In this document: piece by piece, positions 1 through 6,998 of the stretch | How the letters are laid out: the number at the start of each line of letters is the position of its first letter | Numbering within the stretch: the stretch's first letter is position 1 | Source: a virus | Length of the DNA stretch: 46,350 nucleotides | Strand: one strand, 5' to 3' | Virus record (IMG/VR): IMGVR_UViG_3300045971_000364 | Span: 1-46,350 of that record | Made by a program: the position numbers and the translations under genes | The notes under the pieces: model-generated | What the model saw: the letters and a program-made list of their open reading frames with translations, nothing else | Databases searched by the model: none | What the model was told of the DNA's origin: nothing

Positions 1-239
1 TGCAGCAACCGAACCAATTCGTCAGCTTGAGCTTGGGAGCACCGGCATTCCTCGTCAAAAACGATATCATCTTTTTCAATGTCAAGGAATTCGAACCGAT
101 GAGATTCCGCAAAGGGAAACTTCGGGTCAGGGAACCACGATCCTGGATCGCTGATTTGGATCAGCATAGAGTTAGGTCCCGGGTCCTTGTGAAAGGCATG
201 AGGGATGTCGTCAGCGGCGACATTTTGAATGAATGGCAT
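1..239 (-). CDS. Partial gene, possibly dual-specificity-phosphatase-like
   Basis: The gene runs off the left edge of the window; the first 79 residues are visible, starting at ATG 239. That start overlaps the stop of the upstream gene by one base (TAATG). The visible N-terminus (MPFIQNVAADDIPHAF, then a PGSWFPDPKFPF stretch and an acidic segment ending in DELVRLL) resembles, from memory, the N-terminal part of small phage proteins whose missing C-terminal half carries a Cys-x5-Arg phosphatase loop. That loop is outside the window, so the assignment is only a suggestion. It is the last visible gene of the small-gene operon starting near 1178. Confidence 0.6.
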   Translation of the reverse strand, partial: MPFIQNVAADDIPHAFHKDPGPNSMLIQISDPGSWFPDPKFPFAESHRFEFLDIEKDDIVFDEECRCSQAQADELVRLL

Positions 240-559
240 TATTTGTTCGCTAAATCGGTTCGGTCTCGCTCGTCTCGGAGCAGTTCGTTTCGCAATTCTT
301 CGGGGACGGCGTCATATATTGCCGCGATGGTTTCTCGCCAGCCATATTTTTCCGAGAGCATGTCCTGATGGGTGCGGATTCGCTGAGTGAGTTTGTCCGA
401 CTCAGCCGAGTTTTTCTCAGCATATAACCGGATACGCTCCTTGACAAAATGGACGGTAACCGCCTTTTCATCTTCGGTGAAGGGCGCCGGGACAGTGGGT
501 GCCGGCTTAGGGGTAGGATGTGCCGCCTCGGCGAAAACTTTTTCAGATCGGTTGCTCAT
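239..559 (-). CDS. Small protein of unknown function
   Basis: This 106-residue protein is not recognised. Residues 10-30 are rich in Pro and Ala, suggesting a flexible N-terminus. The rest is charged and probably helical, with many Glu, Arg and Lys and a C-terminal ELRNELLRDERDRTD stretch. Its ATG lies in an ATGA overlap with the stop of the gene at 556-765, and its own TAA overlaps the next ATG, so it is translationally coupled on both sides. No catalytic motif is visible. Confidence 0.75.
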   Translation of the reverse strand: MSNRSEKVFAEAAHPTPKPAPTVPAPFTEDEKAVTVHFVKERIRLYAEKNSAESDKLTQRIRTHQDMLSEKYGWRETIAAIYDAVPEELRNELLRDERDRTDLANK

Positions 560-765
560 GCTTTTTCCTTTTGCTCGTATTGTCTGTAATGTTCGTTTTT
601 GATCGTGTCCAACATTTTGTTGGTATCGGCAGTCACGCGCTGGTGCGTTTTTCCGTAGATGAACGCGACCATTCCGACACCGTTGAACTGTCCGTATCCA
701 CCACTTAGGTAGTCGCCAAATGCGTTCTTTGCGATATACGAAATTGCCTGATTGTAAGTTCTCAT
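556..765 (-). CDS. Small protein of unknown function
   Basis: A 69-residue protein without a recognised family. It has a Gly/aromatic-rich centre (GDYLSGGYGQFNGVGM) and a basic, charged C-terminus. It overlaps both neighbours by 4 bases (ATGA) and so is part of the operon transcribed from the promoter at 1208-1236. No signal peptide or membrane segment is seen. Confidence 0.7.
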   Translation of the reverse strand: MRTYNQAISYIAKNAFGDYLSGGYGQFNGVGMVAFIYGKTHQRVTADTNKMLDTIKNEHYRQYEQKEKA

Positions 766-1178
766 TTTGACACCTTTGCTTTCATTGTTGCTAAACGTGC
801 TTCCATTTTCTTGATGTTGCGGGCAACAGTAGCCCGTTCGTTGCGCTCATAACGAGCCTTGTCTTCCAGATCCTTGGCAATGCTTGCTGCGCGATAATTG
901 AATTCGGCATCGGTTTCGGGTCTGTCGAACACCATGACCAGATCGCCGGGGCGAAAATACTCAAATTTGAAGCCGATGGCGTTTTCATAGCGCCCCGTGG
1001 TATGAAGGCGAATTGTCGATTCGTCTCCACCACAAGTACGGCAGGCTGACCGGGTAGCATTGTCAAGATTGAGCATCAATTCGGCAACATCCCGGGGTGA
1101 CTTTTCCTTCATTTCTTTCAGAAGGTTTGTCTCATGCCCGGCGGGTACAAAAAACTGCTTGACTGTGATGCGTTCCAT
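762..1178 (-). CDS. Hypothetical protein with a CxxC motif and C-terminal coiled coil
   Basis: A 138-residue protein, first gene after a consensus sigma70 promoter. The middle has a single CRTCGG motif, too little for a complete zinc ribbon. A folded-looking segment follows (FRPGDLVMVF), then a Lys/Glu/Arg-rich C-terminal third likely to be a coiled coil. The start at 1178 is supported by an AGGAA sequence seven to eight bases upstream. Function is unknown. Confidence 0.75.
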   Translation of the reverse strand: MERITVKQFFVPAGHETNLLKEMKEKSPRDVAELMLNLDNATRSACRTCGGDESTIRLHTTGRYENAIGFKFEYFRPGDLVMVFDRPETDAEFNYRAASIAKDLEDKARYERNERATVARNIKKMEARLATMKAKVSK

Positions 1179-1207
1179 TGCGTTCCTATGTCTGATTCAA
1201 TATAGAT

Positions 1208-1236
1208 ATTATAGCAGAAACGGTATTTATTGTCAA
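1208..1236 (-). promoter_or_regulatory. Consensus sigma70 promoter
   Basis: On the minus strand this reads TTGACA (1236-1231), a 17-base spacer, then TATAAT (1213-1208): an exact consensus with optimal spacing. It lies 29 bases upstream of ATG 1178 and should drive the operon running to the left edge. Host RNA polymerase recognition is inferred from the motif. Confidence 0.9.
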
Positions 1237-1282
1237 GGCGCAGGAAAGCCCCGTTTCCAGGGCCATCTTGGTAAGTTAGTGC

Positions 1283-1537
1283 TTACTTCGTTTTATTGAT
1301 GAAGCCGTACATTTTTTCGGCTGTCTGTAGAATCGTTTCCAGACCGGGGAATTCAGGCATTCCGACTGTGGTTACGATCTGTCCTGTTTTCTCGTCCTTG
1401 CCGACTTTAGCGGACCATCCGGCGAACTTCGCCTCGTAGTCTTTCTGTACCCATGCTGTAGCAAGTGCCAGGACTTCGGCCCGAATCTCGTAGCCGTTCT
1501 TTGTGAATTTTACTTCTGGTAGTTTTGGTAGTTCCAT
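1283..1537 (-). CDS. Small protein of unknown function
   Basis: An 84-residue protein beginning MELPKLPEVKF. A longer in-frame ORF reaches 1585, but its first 16 codons contain the promoter at 1557-1585. The ATG at 1537 also has a GGAG sequence seven bases upstream, so this start is preferred. The protein mixes helix-forming segments with a Gly-containing middle and has no motif that I recognise. Confidence 0.75.
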   Translation of the reverse strand: MELPKLPEVKFTKNGYEIRAEVLALATAWVQKDYEAKFAGWSAKVGKDEKTGQIVTTVGMPEFPGLETILQTAEKMYGFINKTK

Positions 1538-1556
1538 TTTGTGTCTCCGTGTGTGT

Positions 1557-1585
1557 ATTATACTCTGTGTTGCTTGAGAAATCAA
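1557..1585 (-). promoter_or_regulatory. sigma70-type promoter
   Basis: Minus strand: TTGATT (1585-1580), 17-base spacer, TATAAT (1562-1557). It overlaps the last codons of the upstream GNAT gene and lies 19 bases before ATG 1537, with a GGAG ribosome-binding site in between. Confidence 0.8.
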
Positions 1586-2142
1586 GCCTCCCTGGGAGTA
1601 TAGGTCCAGGGTAGTAGGGCGCGTTTTACCATAAAGTCAATTGATGCCATATGATGATCCGCAGTCTCTCGGAGGTAAGTGTCCGCGAGGGGTTTATCCA
1701 GTTCAATGTCAGCGAGTGTTTCGCCGTGTTCCGAGTGAATATGAATGTGGTGTTTCAGACAGAGATGCTTTATCCTGGCATTGTGACTGAGACACACCAT
1801 GTTACCTTTTAGGATATGGTGGGTGCGACACCACTGGATACATCTACGCATAAGCGCATCACCCATACCGTGTCCTTGGTAGTCTTTGAGAACCGAGAAC
1901 GCCAACTCCATTTCACCGTCTAGCGCAATGTGACCAATGGCAACGAATTCCAGTTTTGAGTTTTCAATACAGAACAGGACATGCTTCTTGGGATTGCTTT
2001 CAAAGGTGTCGCAGAGTCGGTCAATGACTTCAGGTTTTATTGCGAAGCCGAAGCGAAGGTGTTTAGACTCGGCATCCAGGGCATGTAAATGCGTCCTGTA
2101 CTTGCCGTATTCGTGTCGCTGTACCTTCCTTACGATATGCAT
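1582..2142 (-). CDS. GNAT-family N-acetyltransferase
   Basis: A 186-residue protein. Its middle carries the acetyl-CoA-binding motif A of GNAT enzymes, YQGHGMGDALMRRC (Q/R-x-x-G-x-G/A), preceded by a strand EMELAFSVL. This predicts transfer of an acetyl group to a small molecule or a protein amine; the substrate cannot be told. An in-frame TTG lies three codons upstream, but ATG 2142 shares its A with the TGA of the 31-codon gene upstream, so coupled initiation there is favoured. The C-terminal third is His-rich and has no recognised domain. It lacks the N-terminal tag of the late GNAT proteins at 24-36 kb. Confidence 0.8.
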   Translation of the reverse strand: MHIVRKVQRHEYGKYRTHLHALDAESKHLRFGFAIKPEVIDRLCDTFESNPKKHVLFCIENSKLEFVAIGHIALDGEMELAFSVLKDYQGHGMGDALMRRCIQWCRTHHILKGNMVCLSHNARIKHLCLKHHIHIHSEHGETLADIELDKPLADTYLRETADHHMASIDFMVKRALLPWTYTPREA

Positions 2143-2237
2143 CAGTACCAATATGCGTTAGGGTTTTTGCGGAAACGCTTGTAACGGTCTTCGCCGATCA
2201 TGCGTAAAAATTTCCAAATTGTTGCTAGTACGATCAT
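2142..2237 (-). CDS. 31-residue small protein, possibly membrane-associated
   Basis: A short gene supported by architecture. Its ATG (2237) lies in an ATGA overlap with the stop of the upstream gene, and its TGA overlaps the ATG of the GNAT gene. The product starts with a hydrophobic stretch (MIVLATIWKFLRMIG) followed by a basic tail ending in NPNAYWY. It could be a small membrane-tethered peptide or only a coupling ORF. Confidence 0.55.
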   Translation of the reverse strand: MIVLATIWKFLRMIGEDRYKRFRKNPNAYWY

Positions 2238-2425
2238 GGTTGTAACCAAGGTGTTTTGCCTTGGGCTCTGCGGTCGAATTGTCTGGTGTAATATTCCACT
2301 TCCTCGTTGGTCGTGGGATTCATTGAGATGATGTATTTTTCAAGATCAGAGTGATATGATTCTTGAGGTGATAACAGAGTCTTGAATAGACCTGCTATGT
2401 AGTCTGAAAACGGGGTCAGTACCAT
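2234..2425 (-). CDS. Small protein of unknown function
   Basis: A 63-residue protein with an amphipathic N-terminus (MVLTPFSDYIAGLFKTLL), then a charged helical segment with several Tyr residues ending in FDRRAQGKTPW. Its ATG overlaps the TAA of the upstream gene (TAATG) and its TGA overlaps the next ATG (ATGA). The spacing of helical charges is faintly like DUF3563 proteins, but I would not assign it. Confidence 0.65.
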   Translation of the reverse strand: MVLTPFSDYIAGLFKTLLSPQESYHSDLEKYIISMNPTTNEEVEYYTRQFDRRAQGKTPWLQP

Positions 2426-2655
2426 TATTTTACCTTCATGAGTTCAGCATAGAAGGATGGTGTCATCATCAACCGACTGAAATCGGTGAGAGTACTCAGG
2501 GATAACTTGGTTGCTTCTTTGGTGTATGCCGCTTGTACTTCAACGAATGTGTTGAATACCTCGGCGAGTTTTTCGTTCTGGACGAAAGTGGAGACGAATT
2601 TGCGTTTTGCGTCAACGACTGAATCGATGGCGTCTTGGGCGATTGAATTGATCAT
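2425..2655 (-). CDS. Small helical protein, weakly phasin-like
   Basis: A 76-residue, probably all-helical protein. The centre (FVEVQAAYTKEATKL) resembles the amphipathic helices of phasin-type proteins, but that is only a pattern impression. The leader upstream has an AGGAA ribosome-binding site and a 6-bp hairpin at 2686-2702. It starts a three- or four-gene coupled unit ending with the GNAT gene. Confidence 0.65.
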   Translation of the reverse strand: MINSIAQDAIDSVVDAKRKFVSTFVQNEKLAEVFNTFVEVQAAYTKEATKLSLSTLTDFSRLMMTPSFYAELMKVK

Positions 2656-2685
2656 AAATTTTCCTGTGTGTGTAGTGAGGGTTTT

Positions 2686-2702
2686 ACAGTTCCCTCAACT
2701 GT
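2686..2702. promoter_or_regulatory. Leader hairpin
   Basis: Perfect inverted repeat ACAGTT-CCCTC-AACTGT in the 5' leader of the gene at 2425-2655, about 30 bases before its ATG. No T-tract follows on either strand, so it is not an intrinsic terminator. It might be a translational or RNA-stability element. The upstream sequence contains only a weak promoter (a TATACT without a good -35). Confidence 0.35.
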
Positions 2703-2735
2703 TATTTAGCGGCTGAAACAGCACTAAGTATACTA

Positions 2736-2957
2736 CTATCCCCAGATTTCCTGATGGCGTTTCAAAGCCTTCATTCGAGCCAGAAATAATCTTACTCTGA
2801 CATGGTCCGACAGAGTTTCCTCTGTTTTGGACCCGTCTACCTTAGGACGCCTGAACCCAACATACACCGGTAAATCCGATGTGTCAAATTCATCGTCCTC
2901 GGCATTACTTAGCGGCTGAAGCTGGTGCTGAAGCCTTGACTGCGACCGGCTTAGCAC
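2736..2957 (-). CDS. Small acidic/basic protein of unknown function
   Basis: Up to 73 residues. The first ATG (2957) lies well inside the upstream exported-protein gene (53-bp overlap), so the true start may be downstream at a non-ATG codon; the convincing part begins near NAEDDEFDTSDL. It then has a basic region and a C-terminal helix ending in HQEIWG. No family is recognised. Confidence 0.5.
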   Translation of the reverse strand: MLSRSQSRLQHQLQPLSNAEDDEFDTSDLPVYVGFRRPKVDGSKTEETLSDHVRVRLFLARMKALKRHQEIWG

Positions 2958-3144
2958 TTTTGACAGGCTTATCTGCCTTCTTGACCTTCTTGGCCTTTAC
3001 GACCTTAGCCTTGGCTGGAGCGGAAGCAGCAGCGACTGGTGCTGATGCGGCAACAACTGGAGCGGAAGTAGCAGGAGCAACTGGGGTTGCTGCCATAGCA
3101 GCGGACATGCCAAGAGCGGCGATCATGGAGAGAATCAGTTTCAT
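2905..3144 (-). CDS. Exported Lys/Ala/Pro-rich protein
   Basis: A 79-residue protein with a textbook Sec signal peptide: basic start MKLIL, hydrophobic core, and an Ala-x-Ala-type cleavage site near residue 19 (SAAMA-A). The mature part is a low-complexity Ala/Pro/Val segment followed by a Lys/Ala-rich segment resembling histone H1 tails or bacterial Lys-rich periplasmic proteins. It should be secreted to the periplasm as a highly cationic, disordered peptide. A good AAAGGA ribosome-binding site precedes ATG 3144. Possible roles are envelope or superinfection interference, but nothing in the sequence decides. It may have been acquired from a host. Confidence 0.7.
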   Translation of the reverse strand: MKLILSMIAALGMSAAMAATPVAPATSAPVVAASAPVAAASAPAKAKVVKAKKVKKADKPVKSAKPVAVKASAPASAAK

Positions 3145-3228
3145 ATTTTTCCTTTGGTTATGAATAGACTTTTATAGTCATACATATATAACGCGCTAGC
3201 CTGCCAGGTAGTTGACAGAAACACTAAG

Positions 3229-3642
3229 TTATTTTACCGAATCCAAATAAGAGTAGAGGTCACCGTAGATGGTGAACAGCATGGCGATCTTGGAATCGTA
3301 CAGCCTGACTATCTTCTCGTTTGGGTCTACATAGTATGGGCATTTTATTTTGCGTGACATTGCCAGAGTGAGAGAAGCCCACGACATAACATCAGTTCCT
3401 TTTGGAACAACAGTTGAGCATATATAAAACTCAATACCTGCTTTTTGAAAGGCAGCATCACCCGCTGGAGTAAGGCGAAAACCGCCCTGTCTGGCTGTGA
3501 ACCACCACTGAAATATTCTCTGGTCACTGATTGACACGTTGGCATCAGCACCAGGGATTTGCTGTAGCACCGCAGTCATGATTCGCCGTTTAGCCTCTGC
3601 CGGTACAATTGGGTTGGCGACCATAACGAAGGTTTCACTCAT
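3229..3642 (-). CDS. Protein of unknown function
   Basis: A 137-residue protein, not recognised. It looks like a compact alpha/beta globular domain without Cys clusters. It overlaps the upstream gene by 8 bases and is the last gene of the unit coming from about 5.9 kb. The 84 bases downstream hold the leader of the exported-protein gene; AT-rich sequence is present there but I could not find a convincing promoter pair. Confidence 0.7.
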   Translation of the reverse strand: MSETFVMVANPIVPAEAKRRIMTAVLQQIPGADANVSISDQRIFQWWFTARQGGFRLTPAGDAAFQKAGIEFYICSTVVPKGTDVMSWASLTLAMSRKIKCPYYVDPNEKIVRLYDSKIAMLFTIYGDLYSYLDSVK

Positions 3643-3928
3643 CAGGGTAGACCTTGGTGCCGCTGTTCATGAACATGACTGAAAACTTGTCAGTTTTGAA
3701 CTGGACATTCAGTTTGCGGCACAGGTTCCTGGCGTGACCAGGATTTGAGAAACTTGTCTTTTTGTATTTGGGAGTATCTTCACTATCAAGGTAGTGTTGC
3801 GACTTCAGGTTGATTGGTTGTCCGTCATAGAATACGGACCAGATGCCACTGGCCTCAACGATTTGGTCGCACTTGTATGTTACCTTGTCAACGAGTTCAA
3901 GCAGAATTTTTGGCTGTGTGCGGCTCAT
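3635..3928 (-). CDS. Protein of unknown function
   Basis: A 97-residue protein of mixed strand and helix character. It has a tight GIWSVFYDGQPINL strand segment and a basic C-terminal half (HARNLCRKLNVQFKTDKF). Its ATG is in an ATGA overlap with the gene upstream. No known motif is visible. Confidence 0.7.
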   Translation of the reverse strand: MSRTQPKILLELVDKVTYKCDQIVEASGIWSVFYDGQPINLKSQHYLDSEDTPKYKKTSFSNPGHARNLCRKLNVQFKTDKFSVMFMNSGTKVYPDE

Positions 3929-4128
3929 CGGAACTTCCCGCCTGTGATTTCAACCTGAATAACTTCCTCTGACTTGGTGGTGTTCATCAGGGCATAGTTA
4001 TCTGCCATGAGCTTGAGAACCTCGTCCCTAAGCGACCGCGCCTCTGCCAATGGCAATACAAGGTCACGCGCCTGCCTCGCATCAAGCACTGCCATCTTAT
4101 CTATAAATCTTCTAATGTGTAAAGTCAT
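3925..4128 (-). CDS. Small protein of unknown function
   Basis: A 67-residue basic/helical protein (MTLHIRRFIDKMAVLDARQARDL...). Its start codon lies just four bases after a GATAAATA element (4133-4140), the same geometry as several late-type genes in this window, and no Shine-Dalgarno is present. This may be chance here because the element also contains the upstream stop codon. Confidence 0.65.
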   Translation of the reverse strand: MTLHIRRFIDKMAVLDARQARDLVLPLAEARSLRDEVLKLMADNYALMNTTKSEEVIQVEITGGKFR

Positions 4129-4132
4129 AGAC

Positions 4133-4140
4133 TATTTATC
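4133..4140 (-). promoter_or_regulatory. Possible late-type promoter element (GATAAATA)
   Basis: Minus-strand GATAAATA ending four bases before ATG 4128. It resembles the T4 late promoter TATAAATA but overlaps the TAA of the upstream gene, so it could be coincidental. Confidence 0.35.
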
Positions 4141-4558
4141 GCGCTGCCTCTTCCGCGGTCTTGAAAGGACCGGTGTATTCGTAGCGCTGAATGAAAATGT
4201 ACTTAGGACAGAACACCACACCGGACTCTACTCTGAACCATCCGGCGGCATAGTAGCACTTGCTCTTGGCAGTCTTGGTATACAGGTGAATCTTCTTCCT
4301 GACATCGTACAGCGAGTTGAAAACTCTTGGTGTCGTCGGGTATGTCTTCCACGGAATTTCCTTCTTACCAGTCGGTTTGTTCCGCACAAATTCAATGTGC
4401 GTCTTTTTCTTGATTGACTGCGTTGTATCAAAGTACGAAGTGGAACCATGAACATTGACCTGGTACTTACCATCATGGGCAACGACATTCCCGACTTTAC
4501 CGGAATCTCCTGTCACCACCCAATAATCAGATGACACTGGTTTTGCGACGAGGTTCAT
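4136..4558 (-). CDS. Protein of unknown function
   Basis: A 140-residue protein. A longer ORF starts at 4621, but ATG 4558 sits in an ATGA overlap with the upstream stop and gives the natural start MNLVAKPVSSDYWVV. The protein is Tyr/Lys-rich and looks mostly beta, with a WVVTGDSGKVGNVVAHDG stretch and a C-terminal RYEYTGPFKTAEEAAR. No family is recognised. Confidence 0.7.
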   Translation of the reverse strand: MNLVAKPVSSDYWVVTGDSGKVGNVVAHDGKYQVNVHGSTSYFDTTQSIKKKTHIEFVRNKPTGKKEIPWKTYPTTPRVFNSLYDVRKKIHLYTKTAKSKCYYAAGWFRVESGVVFCPKYIFIQRYEYTGPFKTAEEAAR

Positions 4559-4908
4559 TCGTATTCCTTTGTGATATCTTCCACTTCGGGATTGCCGCAG
4601 ATACCTTGCCAACGACCCCATACATACTGGGCGTCACCGTTGTATCCTGATGGACCGCTTAGCTCATACACCCTTCCGGATCCTGTCCGTCCGCGCTTGG
4701 TTTCTTTGTCGTATTCAAGTACCGGAGAAGATACACGACCTTCCCAACTTGCTCTGCCGTTGAAGTGAATAGTCGGGCCATCCTTGCCGGCCACTTTGTA
4801 AACGCGCCACTGAACCAGCGTAGTTTCTGGTTCATCCTTCACTGATGTAGGAACCCACACGCTTGTTGCTTCCATAACCTCACCAAGCCGTTGCAAATTT
4901 TCAATCAT
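4555..4908 (-). CDS. Protein of unknown function
   Basis: A 117-residue protein. The ATG at 4908 (MIENLQRLGEVMEAT) has a strong GGAGGA sequence five bases upstream, whereas the longer ORF would need a TTG at 4920. Aromatic and Gly content suggests a beta-rich fold. It overlaps the next gene by four bases. Function unknown. Confidence 0.7.
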   Translation of the reverse strand: MIENLQRLGEVMEATSVWVPTSVKDEPETTLVQWRVYKVAGKDGPTIHFNGRASWEGRVSSPVLEYDKETKRGRTGSGRVYELSGPSGYNGDAQYVWGRWQGICGNPEVEDITKEYE

Positions 4909-4909
4909 G

Positions 4910-5110
4910 CTATCCTCCAAAATATTCCAACACTTTCTTCATTGATTTTATAAGGAGTGCGTTGTTCATCATGTCCAGAGTCTGCGCCTCAGTCAGAGTC
5001 GGATCCTTTTCGGCAGCCTCGACCTCTTTTTTGAGGTATTTGAAATGCTGCCTGATATTAGCGCGGCAGATTCTGTCAGCCACTTCACCGTCGAGTTTGA
5101 TGTGTTTCAT
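4910..5110 (-). CDS. Small helical protein of unknown function
   Basis: A 66-residue protein starting MKHIKLDGEVADRI at ATG 5110, in an ATGA overlap with the upstream gene; an ATG two codons earlier is possible. It is Lys/Glu-rich and predicted helical throughout. I have seen similar short proteins in T4-like phages, without an assigned function. Confidence 0.7.
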   Translation of the reverse strand: MKHIKLDGEVADRICRANIRQHFKYLKKEVEAAEKDPTLTEAQTLDMMNNALLIKSMKKVLEYFGG

Positions 5111-5937
5111 GTCCAAAGACTCCTTCTTACTTTCATCAGGCGGATAAGCATTGCTTCATCTTCCGCCTCGTATTCTTCTTCAAGACGATTCAGTTCGTCA
5201 AGACAGCGACGAGATTCGGCTTTTTGCTCAGGTGTTTTGTCTGAACAGAACATGCCACCGTCTTCCTCGCGTTTAGATTCGCAATACGCGCTCCAACCGC
5301 TGATTTCATGTGGATCGGGTCTGGCAGCACGGGCATGTTTCCACCAGTAATACAGATCCATGATTTCTTGCGCTCCGGTGGCTTGACTAGATGGCTTGCC
5401 GTAGCCTTCACTGTCTTTTTCTATTCCCATACGCTCATCAAGCATAAGTGAAGCAGACCATTTCAAATGATCAAGACCGGCTTCGGGGCATCTCCAAGTA
5501 CGGAGTCTGAACGGACCAGTGGCATTCCATGGTGCGTTGTATTTGGCCTTAGTCTCTTTGTCTGCCCATGCGATATGAAACCATGCTGTTTCAACTTCGA
5601 CGAAATCAACGAGTTCATCAAAGGGAGCATGAAGCATACGCTCAGCGACATCATGCCATTGACCGCGTTTCAGCTTAGAAGTCAGCGCATGGGTTTTCGT
5701 GATGTAGCGATTTGCCAGGTAATACTTCGCATCGTACAGAGAACGAGTAGGGTAAGTAATGGCATCCTGGATTTTTCCAAGAGCCTCTTCCGCCATCCAG
5801 TAGCGGAACGGATAAGCTTCTTTGGATTGTTTGTTCCAGGCATCCCATTCTTCGGCTGTACCAGCTTCAAGCTTGGGTACGCCACGAAGCCAATCGGCGA
5901 ATGTAGAACAACTCCAGTAATGTGCGTGTTGTGCGAT
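5107..5937 (-). CDS. Phage protein of unknown function with an apparent ATC start
   Basis: The first in-frame ATG (5796) gives 229 residues, but the 47 codons upstream are open and clearly coding: they contain HYWSCSTFADWLRG and YPFRYW, typical of a conserved phage protein N-terminus. The frame is closed by a TAG just before AGGAG, and the codon at usual spacing after that ribosome-binding site is ATC (5937-5935). The natural product is therefore probably 276 residues, initiated at ATC or affected by an ATG-to-ATC change. It is rich in Trp, Tyr and charged residues with a Cys pair in the C-terminal half; function unknown. Confidence 0.65.
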   Translation of the reverse strand: MAQHAHYWSCSTFADWLRGVPKLEAGTAEEWDAWNKQSKEAYPFRYWMAEEALGKIQDAITYPTRSLYDAKYYLANRYITKTHALTSKLKRGQWHDVAERMLHAPFDELVDFVEVETAWFHIAWADKETKAKYNAPWNATGPFRLRTWRCPEAGLDHLKWSASLMLDERMGIEKDSEGYGKPSSQATGAQEIMDLYYWWKHARAARPDPHEISGWSAYCESKREEDGGMFCSDKTPEQKAESRRCLDELNRLEEEYEAEDEAMLIRLMKVRRSLWT

Positions 5938-5947
5938 GGTGTTTCTC

Positions 5948-6121
5948 CTAATCTTCCACTATTGCCAAATGGCCTTTGAACATATACCCGACTCCACGAA
6001 GCCAGTCTTCAATGTGGTCCAGCAGTTCTTCGTATTTTTGCTCACCTATGATGGTGTGTTCAATAACACGACCAGGACCATTGTCATCTTCATCCTCGAT
6101 TGCGATAAATTTATATTTCAT
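5948..6121 (-). CDS. 57-residue acidic protein of unknown function
   Basis: A short gene starting MKYKFIAIEDEDDNGPG and ending GHLAIVED at a TAG that precedes the ribosome-binding site of the next gene. Codon usage and the acidic, compact sequence look genuine. Its ATG lies six bases after the TATACT of a TTGCTT-N17-TATACT promoter and has no Shine-Dalgarno, so the mRNA may be leaderless. Confidence 0.65.
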   Translation of the reverse strand: MKYKFIAIEDEDDNGPGRVIEHTIIGEQKYEELLDHIEDWLRGVGYMFKGHLAIVED

Positions 6122-6127
6122 ATCGTA

Positions 6128-6156
6128 AGTATACTACTATTTAGTGCGAAAAGCAA
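6128..6156 (-). promoter_or_regulatory. sigma70-type promoter abutting a start codon
   Basis: Minus strand TTGCTT (6156-6151), 17-base spacer, TATACT (6133-6128). ATG 6121 follows after six bases, which would place the transcription start at or next to the start codon. Confidence 0.65.
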
Positions 6157-6175
6157 TCGTTTTGGGCAAACCGTT

Positions 6176-6766
6176 TTACGGTTCGTATGGCTCAGTTTCG
6201 TCCTCGGGTGTACCACCGTGAGTGGCACAGCGAACAGAAATCCATCCACCTGTTGAACGACGACCAGGAGCGCCGCATTCCTCGCATGTACAGGCAGACA
6301 TTGCTTCAGCCATGGAGACAAGACCATCAATATGGGCATCACCACCGGAGTAGTAGAAGCGCAGCGTACCGAACTTTTCTTTGACCTGACTGACCACGAC
6401 CTGTTGTATTTTCGGCTCTACCGGGCGAAACGCCTTCTCACCACGGGCAATGTCGGCATTGACATATTTCATGGTGTATTCAGACCCCGCGGCACCGTGG
6501 GTGTAATGCTTGATAAGCGCCGAGGTGTCACCGTCCAATGCCTTTTTCAGGGCACGATTGTATCGCAGAGCAGTCGCCCGAGACTTACGCGCCTGATCAA
6601 TGTGCCATTGAATGCCGGCGCATAGCGACATCAGAATGTTGCCCCAACCTGCCCCAGTCTCAAATCCCCAAACCATACAGGTCTGCTTCATGTCACCATT
6701 GCGGTTCACAAACATCTTTGGGTACGACTTACACAAAAATTCGTCAAGTTCTTTATTCGTTTTCAT
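6176..6766 (-). CDS. Hypothetical phage protein with C-terminal Cys/His cluster
   Basis: A 196-residue protein. The C-terminal part has a KFGTLRFYYSGGD segment followed by CTCEECGAPG and, further on, VRCATHGG. Together these look like a small zinc-binding knuckle (C-x2-C then C-x2-H). Similar proteins are common in phages but I know of no assigned function. It is the third gene of the operon starting with the 5' nuclease. Confidence 0.7.
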   Translation of the reverse strand: MKTNKELDEFLCKSYPKMFVNRNGDMKQTCMVWGFETGAGWGNILMSLCAGIQWHIDQARKSRATALRYNRALKKALDGDTSALIKHYTHGAAGSEYTMKYVNADIARGEKAFRPVEPKIQQVVVSQVKEKFGTLRFYYSGGDAHIDGLVSMAEAMSACTCEECGAPGRRSTGGWISVRCATHGGTPEDETEPYEP

Positions 6767-6767
6767 T

Positions 6768-6998
6768 TCAATCCTCTGCTAAACATTCAAAAGTATATTC
6801 CGAGCCCTTCATGAAGGCTACGGGCTTCAACCATCCATTGGCAATACACTCGTTGATGATCAACTTGTATTCACTGGGCATAAGCCTGTTCAGTTCAAAG
6901 CCGGCCCTTGGTGACACCACATGGCCATCGGTGATCATAAACTTGTGGTCGCCTTTACGCAATACCTTGATGCTCACGATGTATTCCTTTGTATTCAA
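6768..6998 (-). CDS. Small protein of unknown function
   Basis: A 76-residue protein if started at ATG 6998, which overlaps the end of the nuclease gene by 44 bases. A GTG at 6977 has a better ribosome-binding site (AAGGA six bases upstream) and may be the true start (MSIKVLRKGDHKF). No family is recognised. Confidence 0.6.
   Translation of the reverse strand: MNTKEYIVSIKVLRKGDHKFMITDGHVVSPRAGFELNRLMPSEYKLIINECIANGWLKPVAFMKGSEYTFECLAED

Noticed and set aside
3145-3228. Promoter upstream of the exported-protein gene
   Set aside because: AT-rich TATATA and TATAAA boxes exist but no acceptable -35 at 16-18 bases; a TTGACA nearby is on the wrong strand.
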